Shown here in pieces: positions 10,166 through 21,770 of a stretch of DNA of 64,000 nt. The notes below the pieces were generated by a model, which saw only the letters and a program-made list of their open reading frames with translations, searched no databases and was not told where the DNA came from. Made by a program: the position numbers and the translations under genes. Each line of letters opens with the position of its first letter. The first letter of the stretch is position 1. The DNA comes from Dastarcus helophoroides (taxonomy: Eukaryota > Arthropoda > Insecta > Coleoptera > Bothrideridae), in the NCBI GenBank assembly GCA_028583605.1, contig CM053337.1:15913654-15977653 (forward strand). Reading direction: 5' to 3'.

Positions 10166-11335
10166 AAGATTAGCATGAGTGTATCGTAATGTTAAAAGTT
10201 CACAAAATAATCGATTGCCTAAATCCTGACTGAGAATTTTAATCAACTCTCCAATGGCACTGATTCTACGTTCTCTGTTTTGGACAGGTTTTTCTAAAAG
10301 CTTCATGCAAGAAACTAGATTTTATGAAAAGTTCAGGTAATTTGTTTGAATCTGTTAACGTTAATGTTAATGCGATCAATGTTTATACAACAGTTGAAAT
10401 TTCAGATTGCAATGTTCCCGTAGGGCCATGTTTGACCAATAACTTTTTAAGAAGCTACTCATCAAGATCGCTCGATCCCAAGATAAGGAAAATAACTTCT
10501 AAAATTGAAAAGCATGCTTTAGAAGTCTAAACAAATGGCAAAATATCAACATATGAAGATTAGCAGAGTGTATCGTAATGTTAAAAGTTCACAAAACAAT
10601 CGATTGCCTAAATCCTGACTGAGAATTTTAATCAACTCTCCAATGGCACTGATTCTACGTTCTCTGTTTTGGACAGGTTTTTCTAAAAGCTTCATGCAAG
10701 GAAACTAGATTTTATGAAAAGTTCAGGTAATTTGTTTGAATCTGTTAACGTTAATGTTAATAGGATCAATGTTTATACAACAGTTGAAATTTCAGATTGC
10801 AATGTTCCCATAGGGCCATGTTTGACCAATAACTTTTTAAGAAGCTACTCATCAAGATCGCTCGATCCCAAGATAAGGAAAATAACTTCTAAAATTGAAA
10901 AGCATGCTTTAGAAGTCTAAACAAATGGCAAAATATCAACATATGAAGATTAGCAGAGTGTATCGTAATGTTAAAAGTTCACAAAACAATCGATTGCCTA
11001 AATCCTGACTGAGAATTTTAATCAACTCTCCAATGGCACTGATTCTACGTTCTCTGTTTTGGGCAGGTTTTTCTAAAAGCTTCATGCAAGAAACTAGATT
11101 TTATCGAAAGTTCAGGTAATTTGTTTGAATCTGTTAGCGTTAATGTTAATAGGATCAATGTTTATACAACAGTTGAAATTTCAGATTGCAATGTTCCCGT
11201 AGGGCCATGTTTGACCAATAACTTTTTAAGAAGCTACTCATCAAGATCGCTCGATCCCAAGATAAGGAAAATAACGTCTAAAATTAAAAAGCATGCTTTA
11301 GAAGTCTAAACATAAATCGCAAAATATCAACTTTA
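10166..11335 (+). repeat. three tandem copies of a 390-bp unit, each with a conserved short ORF
   Basis: The word GAAGATTAGCA...GTGTATCGTAATG recurs at about 10166, 10556 and 10946, giving a period of 390 bases and nearly identical copies. Each unit contains an open frame: 10324-10530 and 10714-10920 (68 codons each) and 11121-11309 (62 codons; the upstream ATG has become ATC). The product starts MKSSGNLFESVNVNVN and ends SKIEKHALEV. It has a hydroxyl-rich middle (LRSYSSRSLDPKIRKI) and no signal peptide, membrane segment or domain that I recognise. Differences between copies are few (A/R, V/I, E/K, N/S). It could be an amplified gene exon or a transposon fragment; I cannot tell which. Confidence 0.8.
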
Positions 11336-11451
11336 AGATGAGTCATTTGCTGTGTACATTACATAAGGATGAATTCTCATATTTTTGTAAATTAAAGCAG
11401 AGAGGTACTAAAATTACCAAATTAGATTGTATCATTGTTTATATTATTTTC

Positions 11452-11696
11452 TACAGTAGACTCCCACTAAAGTTACGCCCACCTGTACTGTACATTGTCG
11501 AAAAATGTATATGTTTTATTGCTCCTTGCGCGATTGCGTGGGTTATTCAAAAGTGTCGCTTAAACTCGGAAGTCTATTTTATTGTTCGAAAATTAGAGAG
11601 GGGGATTATCCGCGCAACTTTAACGATTCGTATCCTGACAATTTTAACTGAGCATAGAACTTTAACAGGGCGCAACTTTAGCAGGAGTCGACTGTA
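11452..11696. mobile_element. short pogo-like MITE with TA target duplication
   Basis: A 245-bp element with inverted ends: TACAGTAGACTCC on the left and GGAGTCGACTGTA on the right, extended inward by CTAAAGTT..CGCCC and its inverse. TA flanks both ends, and the CAGT start fits pogo/Tigger-type non-autonomous elements. There is no transposase; a 119-codon open frame overlapping it (11338-11697) is incidental. Confidence 0.7.
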
Positions 11697-14209
11697 ATCA
11701 ATTTATCTCGAGATTTAATTTTATGACAAAGTTTGTGTAGAAGTAGGAGCTTCGAAACATTCTTGTGAATTGCTTAAACATACTTTAGTACTCTACAAGG
11801 GTGTGGCTAATATGAAAGTGTTTTAAAGACGAACTTTGTTAAGGTTTCTTCTAATATTCAACTTACGTTATCATTTCTAAAAATTTGAGTACCATTTTAG
11901 AAACATCTTGGATATTAAAAAAAATAAATTTATGATATAAAAATGGTTATGTAACAAGAAGTGTGTATTTTAGATTAACTTTTTCAACAGATTACTTTGT
12001 TATTAATTATAATTAAATAAAACTGTATTTAATAAAGTGATCATTTCAAGCGACAATTGATTTTTTACCCCTACAACCAAAAACTGTTTTGAGGTTTCCA
12101 TTTTGCACATTTTAACCTGAAGTACAATGACGGCTCCTGGCAGAAACTAATGGAGATGCTGCGATGATTTTTAGCGTTTTATGTTAAAATTGTATAAAAG
12201 CATAGTTCAAAAACACAGTAATATAAACCAGCTCTGATGCTTCCCAGAGGACCCCCACTAGAAATCTCAACTTAAGTCAAACTTGAATTTACAATAAATA
12301 TCGAATTTAACCTATTCCCAAAAAAATTTGAAGGTTTGAGCGGATGAAATTCGAAATTAAAATAAAGCTTAAAAATTATTTAAAAAAATATCGAAGTTTT
12401 AAGCAAACATTTCACATTAAGCTTGAGATTAAAAAAAAACAATTGCTTTCCATTGTAATGATTCAAAAATTATTTATTTTTGTTTTTTATATTACAAACT
12501 AAATTATCTATCTACTGTACTTCCATTAGTCTATTTTGACGTTTCAGTTGAAATTAAAATCCTCATTTTACATGTAAAAATGCTCAGAAAAACATTAAAA
12601 GTATTGACTTAATGCTAAAAAAGAGTGGAGAAAGAAAATTTTAGGTTTAAGTAGAGAATTTTGAGAACAAACTCGAGATTTAGAAAAACGTGCAATTTAT
12701 TATTTATGATGAAGTTCTAATATGATATTTTAAAAAAAAGTTGGAATTCTGAAAACAAATTTTACAATAATTAAAGTTCAATCTAAATCTCGGATATTTC
12801 GATAAAATTTCTAGAAAACTCGAAATTCTGGAATTTTTTAATAGATTTGTTTATCTTGCACGTTTTCAAACTGGAAATTAGAATTTTTCCAAAAATATCT
12901 TTGGAAATTGGGCGTTTCCTTTTACAAGAATAATAAACATTTTAGCTTTGAACTCTGGATTTCTAGAAAATTCGAGATTCTGAATTTTTTAATAGAGGCG
13001 GCAAAAGCGAGTGTTTTATTGTCATAATCATATGACTTAAGCTAGTCTTTCTTAATAATTTTTTTGCACACAGGCGCGAAACGTCTTTGTCGTGGGGTTC
13101 TCCAGGGCGCGCGGCCCGTAGCATTTGCTAACCCTCGTTACGTGATTAATCCAACACTGTTATGAAATGGAAAATTTTTGAATTTAATGAAAATAACGAT
13201 CTAGTTAATGATTGAGAAAAACGCCGAAGTCTCGAAATTAAAGTTAAAAATTAAAAAAAACAAAATTTGTAAATCATAAACAATCGTTATTTCATCTATA
13301 TCAACTCTGAACGTGAATATTTGTTAGCTTGGGGTTTTGGGGAAAAAAAATAAAAATTTATATAAATAAATTAGTTAGAATATAGAGGAAAATTTGACCG
13401 TGAGCTATAAATTTTGAGAAAAAATTCCAAATTATAATCGAACTAATGAAAAAGTTTTCTATAAACTACGATAAACAATCGAGCATTTAAAATTAAAATC
13501 GAAATATTAAAAAAACATTTTTGTAAAAAAAAAGAAAATTTTGAGCTTAGATAAGTTTTACGTTTAAATCGAAAATTTTTAGCAAAAAGTAGAAATTTAG
13601 AAAATTTATTAAAAAGAATTGATCGAAATTTGATTGTAAAATCCAAATTAAGAGAAAAATGGATTTAATTTTGTATAAATTAGATATTAAATCCTTGAAA
13701 TAGTTATTTGATAAAAAATTAATTAATTCAGTTTTCCTTTTCCCATTTTCAGATCCAGTAAGCTTTTTTCAATAATCTGTTCATGTACATTTTGCATTTA
13801 TTATTATTATTATTATTAGCTAACTTTGCTATGAATTAATCTTAGCTGATTAATTCACAGGTCAAGTACCGTTTAGAAATAGAATTCTGGGTGAGGGGTA
13901 GCACCCTCAAGGGCCGATACTGTGTAAAGAAAAATCATCCATAGTTAGAAACCATTTATAGCACACAACAAATACAAAAAAGAAATTTGATTCCGGTGTC
14001 ACTATATTAAATAATGCAGCTTGAGAAGGTTTGCTAGACGAGGAAGTTAATTATCCAAGTTGTATAAATAGTATCGACATCAACACCACTCTATAAATAC
14101 CTAAGCACTTAACAGCCGAAGTGTTGTGTCTTGTGCATTTTAAATTCTTGTTAATTGTTTTTAGACATCGTTTCAATAAAATCAATCGAAAAGCGTTTTA
14201 TATATATAT
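11697..14209. other. AT-rich non-genic sequence
   Basis: No gene. Much of 12.3-13.7 kb is degenerate AAATTTCGA-type repeat. A (TTA)n microsatellite is at about 13798-13819. A GC-rich island at 13070-13135 includes GGCGCGAAACGTCTTTG, which looks like the 3' half of a hammerhead motif, but the CUGANGA half is absent. Confidence 0.5.
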
Positions 14210-14575
14210 TGTAATGCAATGTAAATAGATGTAATAAAATTGTAGAATTTAGTAAGTAAAAAACAAAGTTTCTAGAAGGTTCTGAAAAGGGAAAAGCGGC
14301 CGCGATAACGAAACAAACGGCAGGTAAGCGTTCCAGAAATTTCGGCATTCGATAAGCCTTATCTGCCGAAAATTCTGAAATCCGGGGGCCGAAACTATAA
14401 AAAGGCGATCAGCTTTCCCTCCAGTCAGTCAGTTAGAAGCAAGTACAATAAGTTGGTTAGCAATTAGTAAATAATTAGTGAGTTACTGTTCAGTTGAAGT
14501 GTACCGAGTTAATTCAGTAATAAAGTGGGTATAATCTATCACTTGTATCAATTCGAACCGATAACGCACGTAACA
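14210..14575 (+). mobile_element. solo LTR (366 bp, TGTAAT...TAACA)
   Basis: It starts TGTAATG, ends GTAACA and is flanked by ATAT on both sides, consistent with a 4-bp target duplication. Internally it has a TATA box (ACTATAAAAAGG near 14394), then a CAGTCAGTCAG-type start region and AATAAAG near 14519, the order of U3, R and U5. No internal retrovirus-like domain adjoins it. Close relatives lie at 57058-57245 and 58021-58327. A palindromic segment, AAGCGTTCC...GATAAGCC, is shared with the 58-kb copy. Confidence 0.75.
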
Positions 14576-14630
14576 ATATATATAATCAATTCCCTTATAC
14601 CGTAAGGTGTCGGGATTAGTATTCTCTATT

Positions 14631-17600
14631 TCATTCACAAAATTTTTTCCATTCCTTTTTGCTTAGCGCTAAAATTTTTGCTTCGTTTAGGTTTAATTGT
14701 CTCTTTCTGATTAATTTATCAATGGTGTCACCCCATCTTTCTTCAGGTCTGCCTCTACGTCTCCGGTCCGATGTTCTTGCTTCCCATATTTTCTTTACTG
14801 GCATGTTATCTTTCATCCTTTGTATATGTCCCCACCAACCTAATTGTTTTTCTTCGACAATTTCTAATACAGGCTTAGCATCCAGTTCTTCCCTCACTGT
14901 TTGATTTCTTATTCGATCTCTTCTACTTATTTCCTTTATCGCTCTTAAGAACTTCAGCTCGACTGCTTGTATCCGGCTTTTCATTCTCTCCGTTAAAATC
15001 CAGGTTTCATTTCCAAATAGTAGTATAGGCTGGAAAATAGTCTTGTATACCAACATTTTCGTATTTTTGGATATTTCTTTTTTCTTGACTATGGTTGCAC
15101 ACATACTGTAATATGCGTTCATTGATGTCCCTATCCTGATTTCCTTTATTATCTATTATTACTCCTAAATATTTGAATTCCTTGACCTGCTGTATATCCT
15201 TATTTACCAATCGTATATTTATTTTTTTATTTTCATCTTCTGTTATCGCCATTACTTTTGGTTTTATTGACATTTATTTTCATTTGTTTAGATTCTAGAG
15301 CTTCTTTCCATATTTCTAAGTTAGTTTGTAGGTCTTCGGGTGAATTGGCCATTATTACTATATCATCTGCAAATGCACATTCTTTTATACCTACTTTTTG
15401 TAGATTGTAGTATCCTAATTGTAGGCCTGTTGTTTTAGGACATGTTTGTTTGATTATGTCATCTATCAGGATAATAAATAGTAATGGGCTAAGTACTCCT
15501 CCCTGTCGTAAACCATCTCTTGTGTAGAAAGTAGAAGACTGCATATTTCGCGTTCTGACGTAATTTGCATTTTCCTCATATATGCTTTTTATTCCAGCAA
15601 TTAATTTTCGGCTGACTCCTCGTTGTTCCAAACTTATCCATATTTCTTTTCTGGGTGCTCTGTCAAAAGCCTTTTCAAGATCAATGAACGCTAGATATAC
15701 CTCTCTCCGTTGTCTTCATATTTTATCCGTAAGTTGTTTCATCCTGAATATATAGTCCTGAATACTGTGGCCTCTTCTAAATCCACTTTGGGATACACTT
15801 AATTGCGTTTCTATGACTAAATGGAGCCTGTTTGCTAACACCCTTTCATATATCTTTGCTACAGTGCTCAATAAAGTTATACCTCGATAATTTTGGCATT
15901 GTTTTCTATCTCCCTTTTTATATATGGGCATAATAACACCTATTCCCCAATCTTTAGGTATTTTTCCTTTTATCCATGCCTTATTACAAATGTTGTACAA
16001 TAGTTTTACACCTTTCCTCCCCATGTGTTTAATCATATCTGGTGTTATTCCATCATGCCCGGGTGCTTTTCCACGTTTTGTTGCCTTGATTGCTTCTTCA
16101 ACTTCCTCTATCGTAAGTACTTCATTTTCTTCATCTGCTATTGTGTCATTTGTTGTTACTTTTTTGCCTTCATGTGTCTCTGTTTCCAGTGGATTTAATA
16201 GTTCGTAAAAGTATTCTTTCCATCTGTTCATAATTAAATTCTCATCTTTTAGCAATGCGCCTTCTTTGCTTGTTATAGTCGTCCATTTCTTTTCTTTTCC
16301 TTTTCTTATTGTCTTCACTGTTTTATAAAATAGCTTGCGATCTCCTTTATTTGTCTCCTTCATTTTTTCCCCAAAACATTCCCATGCCTTCTGTTTAGCT
16401 TCCAAAACCATTTTTTTTTACTTTGGTTCTTCTCTCCTTATACAAAGTGTATTTTTGTGCGGTGTTATTATTTAAGTACTCTTTCCACGCTTGTTTCTTA
16501 AATTTAGCTTCTTTTTTGATTTCATCGTTCCACCAGGCAGTTAACTTTTTATTGGCGTTAGTTGTAATCGTGCCACATGCTTGTTTAACTGCTTCTATTA
16601 CTACTTTCTTAAATATTTGCCATATGTCTTCAATATCTTTTTGTTCAATCTCCTTTTCTATATTACTTATTTTTTCCTCAATAATTTGATGATGATTGTT
16701 TGCTACATCTTTTTCTCTTAATCTGTATGTTTTAATATTTTCTTTTTTTACTGGTGCAGTTTTGTGTCGTTCGTTGTCACTCCTACACCTCTTCTTTTTC
16801 CTAATTTTTGCTACAACCAGGTAATGATCACTAAATATTTCCGCACTTCTTTTGACTCTTACATCCGTGATCGATTTCCTATTATTTTTTTGCACAAGTA
16901 CGTAGTCAATTATGGATCTTTCTTTTCTGTTTTTCGCTATTCTTGTAAATTTATGTATATCCTGGTGTTCATAAAACGTATTTGTTATTATGAGATCGTT
17001 CAATATGCAATATTCTATCATTCTTAACCCATTGTTGTTTATTTTTGTTTCCCCACATTTTCCAATCACATTTACATTTCTATTCTCTCTTTTACCCACC
17101 CTACTGTTAAAATCTCCCATTACGATAATTTTACCTCTACATGTCTCCGTGGCCAATGGTAGTTCCTCCCAGAATTGATCTTTATTACTCGCTAAATCAT
17201 CTTCATTTGATCCATACGCTATTATCATGCATATTCGTTCCCCATATATATCATCAAATTCTATTTTTAGTATTCTTTCAGAAATGCCTTCCCAATTTAG
17301 TATATTATCTACTAATCCTTTCTCTATTATGCACCCAACCCCTGCCGCAGCATGTTTACTTTGTTTTACTCCACTGTAATTAAAAGGTGTCCATTTTCTA
17401 GCACTAGTTCCCCTTGCCCCTTCTTCTTCGTTTCTGTTATTGTTAATATTTGGATCTCTGTCATTTCAAATTATTCTATTAGTTTCTCCTCTTTTCCCCT
17501 TAGTCCTCTAACATTCCATGTTCCCCCTTTCCAAATTTCTTTTCCTGTTTTTTCCTTTTTATTTATTTTTTCTATTGTTGTGTTTTTATGTGTTTTCGTA

Positions 17601-17704
17601 TCCATTTTCATTGCCTTGTTCGTCATCATACTATTTACCTCTTTAGATTTATTGCTCAGTTTTTTGAATTTGTACTTTCTAATTTTTCCTTGATTTTGTT
17701 CCAT
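14631..17704 (-). pseudogene. LINE ORF2: APE endonuclease and reverse transcriptase, broken
   Basis: On the minus strand the protein starts near 17704. The endonuclease shows GTWNVRGL, TETKKKGQGE, MGDFNSRVGK and SDHYLVVAKI, the last two holding catalytic Asp/Asn and Asp/His. The reverse transcriptase shows YRGITLLS, SGFRRGHS, AFIDLEKAFD, RQGGVLSPLLF and FADDIVIMA (FADD in place of the usual YADD), then KYLGVIID and the C-terminal domain ending WKKFCE at 14631. Frames change near 17475, 17370, 16405 (in a run of T), 15716, 15260 and 15120, and stops occur at several of these points. The biochemical role in intact relatives is target nicking and target-primed reverse transcription. Confidence 0.85.
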
Positions 17705-18330
17705 TTCAAAGTTTCTCCATCAACTATTATCTTGTTATATCCCATTTTGACATTCTTATCCATGCGTTTCTCCTCTTCTGCTTTATTTTTTAGTTGTCTC
17801 TGCTTCTCCCTTTCTTTATGCGTCAAGTCTTCATTTATGAAATTTTTTTCATTAATTTTTGTAAGCTTTGATTTGTTTTTCCTAATCTGTTTCTTTTCAT
17901 GTTCATTTTCCAGTTTCACAAGATATATATTTCTACCAATGCTGTAAGCTTCTTCAACTTTGGTTTGTATTTCTAATTTTTCTTTAAAGAAATTTTCCAT
18001 TTCTGTAATTAAAATTGCATTGTCATTTGTATTTACTGTTAGACCGTTGACAATTATGTTATTTTTCCTTTTATCTTTTTCGATCCACTCCAAATTATTG
18101 CTTATTATTTTTATATTCCTTTTCATTTTCTCGTTTTCTTTTATAATTCTCTCGTTTTCTTCTCTTAGTTTGGTGTTTTCGATTTGGATTTTTCTAATGT
18201 CGTTATTGTATCTTTTCTGTTCATTTTTTATTTCTTGTATTTCTTCTCTTATATCCTGCATCATACTTAGAATAAGATCAAGTTTATCCTCGTTATCAAT
18301 TGTTTTTGTTTTTATTGGCGTTCTCGACAT
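17656..18330 (-). pseudogene. LINE ORF1 (coiled-coil RNA-binding protein)
   Basis: A 224-codon frame beginning MSRTPIKTK. Residues about 15-95 form a long charged coiled coil (KLREENERIIKENEKMK), followed by an RRM-like block (NNIIVNGL... VEEAYSIG) and a basic tail (KEREKQRQLKNKAEEE), an arrangement like L1-type ORF1 proteins. It overlaps the start of ORF2 by about 50 bases in another frame. Upstream of the ATG, a different frame reads from an ATG near 18429 through KFSTDEGGKRKRRNLSESKKK and is separated from this frame only by a run of nine A (minus strand). The true protein therefore probably started about 30 residues earlier, and an indel in the A-run broke it. Confidence 0.75.
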
Positions 18331-18471
18331 TTTTTTTTGCTCTCGCTAAGGTTTCTTCTTTTTCTCTTGCCTCCTTCGTCTGTGGAGAACTTCTCTATGT
18401 CGGCGTCTCTCATATAATTCTTGTCCATGTTTATTTCTTTATTTCAGCGCTGATTCCTAATCTGATTACTA

Positions 18472-20306
18472 TACCGGGTGTTTTTTTTAGTTGGGAGGTT
18501 ACCTTTGTATGGAGTATCACTAATTATAAAGGCAAACTGATTTTGTCGATATGGCTAATCGGAGCTAAACTACCTTTCAAAAATATGTTCAACTTCCTCT
18601 CACTTCCGGTTATACCGGAAGTATACATCAACTTTCTTATTTTAAATAGCAACCCCCAAATTTTATATTTTATTTAGATTTTACGTCGAAAAATAAGGTG
18701 AGTTTATGTATACATGTTTATTGCTATCTTTGGTAGTTTTTAAGATATTTCAATTTTTCGGAAAAAAACTGACAGAAAAGAGGGTTATTTTGGCTCTTTG
18801 TATCTTTTTTATTATTTGCAATAAAAACCTGAAATTTGGGTTGAAGTCATGGAATATTATGGAGACTATATTAACGTAATCAAGTGTTACATTTATTACA
18901 CAGGGTGATGAAAATTTTATGATCTTTATTGTTTTTGTTTTATTCAAAAAAACTCTGTTTTTTTAAATGGGAACTATGTGTTTTTTAAACATTTTTCAAT
19001 TCTTCACGTAAAAAGAAGAAAAAAGTTATATGACTAATTTTTTTAAATTCTGCACCGTTACAAAGATATAATGCAAAATAAAAAAGAAAAATATATCTTT
19101 TTTTTTCTAGGAGCAACTTGGTAGTAGACAACAAAATTTTCAACAAAAAAAAACATAACCACAAGGCCTAAAAATTTTAGGCTAAATAACATTTACAAGA
19201 TAACCGCACAAGACGAATAAGTTTTTGGCTAATTGTTAGAATATTTATTGAAAAATGTTTAGGGAGCTACGAATGTAAGTTTCGTAAAAATGGTTTGTTA
19301 AACAGACTTTTCATTTTTGGAGTAATGAAAATCAGCAACAAATGTTCAACAAAATTCGTCCTTTAACTGTTATAATGTTAGATTAGAACTCAGGATTTTT
19401 AAGCGTTACATTTTACAATGAAAATTAGAATGGACATTTTTTAGTGATTTTTTTTACGAGTACTGCATGACAAGCATATTGCTAGGAACAATCGGATGTG
19501 CTTAAAAACGTTACTCAATTCGAAATCTTAAAATATGCCTTTAAATGTATTGAAACAGAAGATCGCCCTTGTTGTTCTTGATGTAAATTATTTGTCAATT
19601 ATTTTTGTTTCCTATTACTTATTATAATTAATTCTTTAAACTTTTATTGCCTACAGTTAATTTCCTACTTGAACAAAAAAGAGATGTTTGATTCTCTTTA
19701 TTTTAAGATTTATGTAAAATACCTCTGTAACGGCACAAAATTTTAAAAAATAAGTAATATAACTTTTTTCTTCTTTTTATGTGAAGAATCCAAAAATGAT
19801 TAAAAAACATATAGTTCCCATTTAAAAAAACAGAGTTTTTTTGAATAAAACAAAAACAGAAAAGATTATAAATTTTCCATCACCCTGTATAATAAATGTA
19901 AAATCTGCTTACGCTATTATAGTCTTTATAATATTTCGTGATTTCAACCCAAATTTCATGTTTTTACTGCAAATAATAAAAAAGATACAAAGAGTCAAAA
20001 TAACCCTTTTTTCTGTCATTTTTTTTCGAAAAATCGAAATATCTTTAAAACTATCAAAGGTAGCGAAAACATGTATACATAAACTTACCTTATTTTTTTA
20101 CGTAAAATCCAAATAAAATATAAAATTTGTGGGTTGCCCTTTAAAATAAGAAAGTTGATGTCTACTTCCGATATAATCGATAGCGGGGGGAAGTTGAAAA
20201 TATTTTTAGAATATAGTTTAACCCCGATTAGCCCCATCGACAAAATCACTTTGCCTTTATAATAAGTAGTACTCCATATAAAGGTAACTAAAAAAAACAC
20301 CCGGTA
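18472..20306. mobile_element. long-arm fold-back element (1.8 kb) with TACCGGGTG ends
   Basis: The left end TACCGGGTGTTTTTTTTAG and the right end, its reverse complement ending CACCCGGTA, bound arms of about 550-600 bases that are diverged inverted copies of each other. Examples are CTTCCGGT...CAACTTTCTTATTTTAAA near 18600 against its inverse near 20140, and GAAAAAAACTGACAGAAAAG near 18761 against its inverse near 20005. An inner pair, CAGGGTGATGAAAATTTT (18902) and AAATTTTCCATCACCCTG (19871-19888), may be a nested terminal repeat. The single-stranded centre (about 19.05-19.75 kb) encodes nothing recognisable. The TA flanks suggest Tc1/mariner-type mobilisation. It interrupts the leader of the adjoining LINE. 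Confidence 0.75.
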
Positions 20307-20714
20307 TGTTGTGATGCGCGTCTTTTCCACGAAAGAAACCGTTCCCCGAAAAGCGTTTTATAAAAGGCAAAATTGATAACAAAAATATTAAGTACAAAAT
20401 CCAACCGGCATTTCTAAAAAAAAAATCAAATTTAAAAAAAAAGTTTTATAAAAAATAAATTTAACAGGGAATTTCGATTTAAATTCGAAAGTACGAGAAA
20501 AATCGAAACCGTAATTTAGATAACAAGTCAACTTTTCAAAAAAGGTGTCTGATATTTGAGAATTAAAATTCTTTTCGAAATTATTATTATGGAAATAATT
20601 ATTGAATCCCAAAGAAAAAAATTAAATTAGCAGGTTTCATCCCGATTTTTTGAAAATATAGAACATATTGGACAATACGCACTTTCATACAAAAGAAAGT
20701 CTTAACATCTTTAT

Positions 20715-21770
20715 AGTATGGATGTCGATCTGAGATCGATTAATCGTGAAATCGATTTTTTCATGTTTCAAGGTCGATTTTTTAGATCGATCTCAAATAT
20801 AGCATCGATCTAATGAACGATTCAAAAATTTCGAGAAAAAATTCGATATCAAAGTCGAAATTCCGAGATTAAAGTCGAAATTTCGAGATTAATCTCAGAA
20901 TTGTAGAAAAAAAGTAGAAATTTCAAGAAAAAAGTCGATTTTTTAGATCGATCTCAAATATAAGATCGATCTAATGAACGATTCAAAAATCCTAAGAATC
21001 GGATTGATGCAGGTCACTATAAATTTAATTACAAAATTTTTTTATTTTTTACATAAGTGTATTTATGCCGTTATGTTATTCTCCACTTCCATCTACCAGC
21101 AATAGCTACGTTAATAGGCCAACAGATGGCAGCATTAACATTTCTTTTCATTCGTTATGTCCTTGACTGAATAGGAAAGATAACTGCGGTGCAGTGTTGC
21201 CATATATTTGAAGGTAAAATTCCGTACAAACGCAGTTAAAATTACCATATATTCACAAAAATTACTCTTACGTTATTTTATTACCTGTTACCGGTCTTAA
21301 AAACTTTAATTTAGTGATCGAAAACGTTACACGCGTACTAATAAATACACTACAAAACTTGAATAAAGTTTCTTTACTTTTTTTGAAGTAAAAATTTCGA
21401 GATTAATCCCGGAATTTTAAGAAAAAAGTCGAAATTTCAAGAAAAAAGTCAAAATTTCGAGGGTAAAGTCGAAATTTCGAGATTGAAGTCGAAATTTCGA
21501 GAAAAAAAGTCGAAATTTCGAGAAAAAAAGTCGAAATTTCGAATAAAAATCGGGTTGGTGGGTTGGTGGGACTGCCTAACCTAAGCATAGTATAAGAAAT
21601 TATGACTTATCTCGAAATTTCGTAAAAAAAAGTTGAAATTTCGAGATTAAAGCCGAAATTTGGACATTATCTATGAAATTTCCTCAAAAAAGGTCGAAAT
21701 TTGGAGAATAAAGTAGAAATTGCCACTTTAGTCTCGAAATTTCCAGTTTAAACTGAAAATTTCATGCTAG
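20715..21770. repeat. GATCGAT-rich repeats and 20-bp tandem AAGTCGAAATTTCGAGAAAA
   Basis: A word TCGATTTTTTAGATCGATCT plus its neighbour ATCGATCTAATGAACGATTC occurs twice, near 20772 and 20934. From 20830 to 21770 the unit AAGTCGAAATTTCGAGAAAA is repeated in tandem or interspersed, most regularly at 21420-21545 (period about 20-21). This is the cleanest version of the motif that appears degraded elsewhere in the window. Fragments of unique sequence, including CAGTGTTGCCA near 21195, are interspersed. Confidence 0.75.

Larger units (their letters stand above)
14631..18420 (-). mobile_element. APE-type LINE, nearly full length, inactive
   Basis: A non-LTR retrotransposon on the minus strand with ORF1 (coiled coil) and ORF2 (endonuclease plus reverse transcriptase). 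Its 3' end lies just above the solo LTR, with little 3' untranslated sequence. Upstream of ORF1 the leader runs to about 18471, where a fold-back element begins with TA; a GC-richer segment beyond that element (20307-20340) may be the displaced 5' end. The C-terminal domain with WWGHIQRM and RRRGRPEERW is shared with RTE-like and related insect LINEs; I do not assign a clade firmly. Several frameshifts make it inactive. Confidence 0.85.

Noticed and set aside
11338..11697. 119-codon frame as a gene
   Set aside because: Two thirds of it is the pogo-like MITE, including both termini.
13070..13135. GGCGCGAAACGTCTTTG as a sixth hammerhead family
   Set aside because: The 3' half looks right (GAAA, self-complementary ACGT, C), but no CUGANGA or stem II partner lies upstream; at best it is a truncated relic.
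17352..18349. Several Phe/Ser-rich open frames on the plus strand
   Set aside because: They are antisense to the LINE ORF1 and ORF2.
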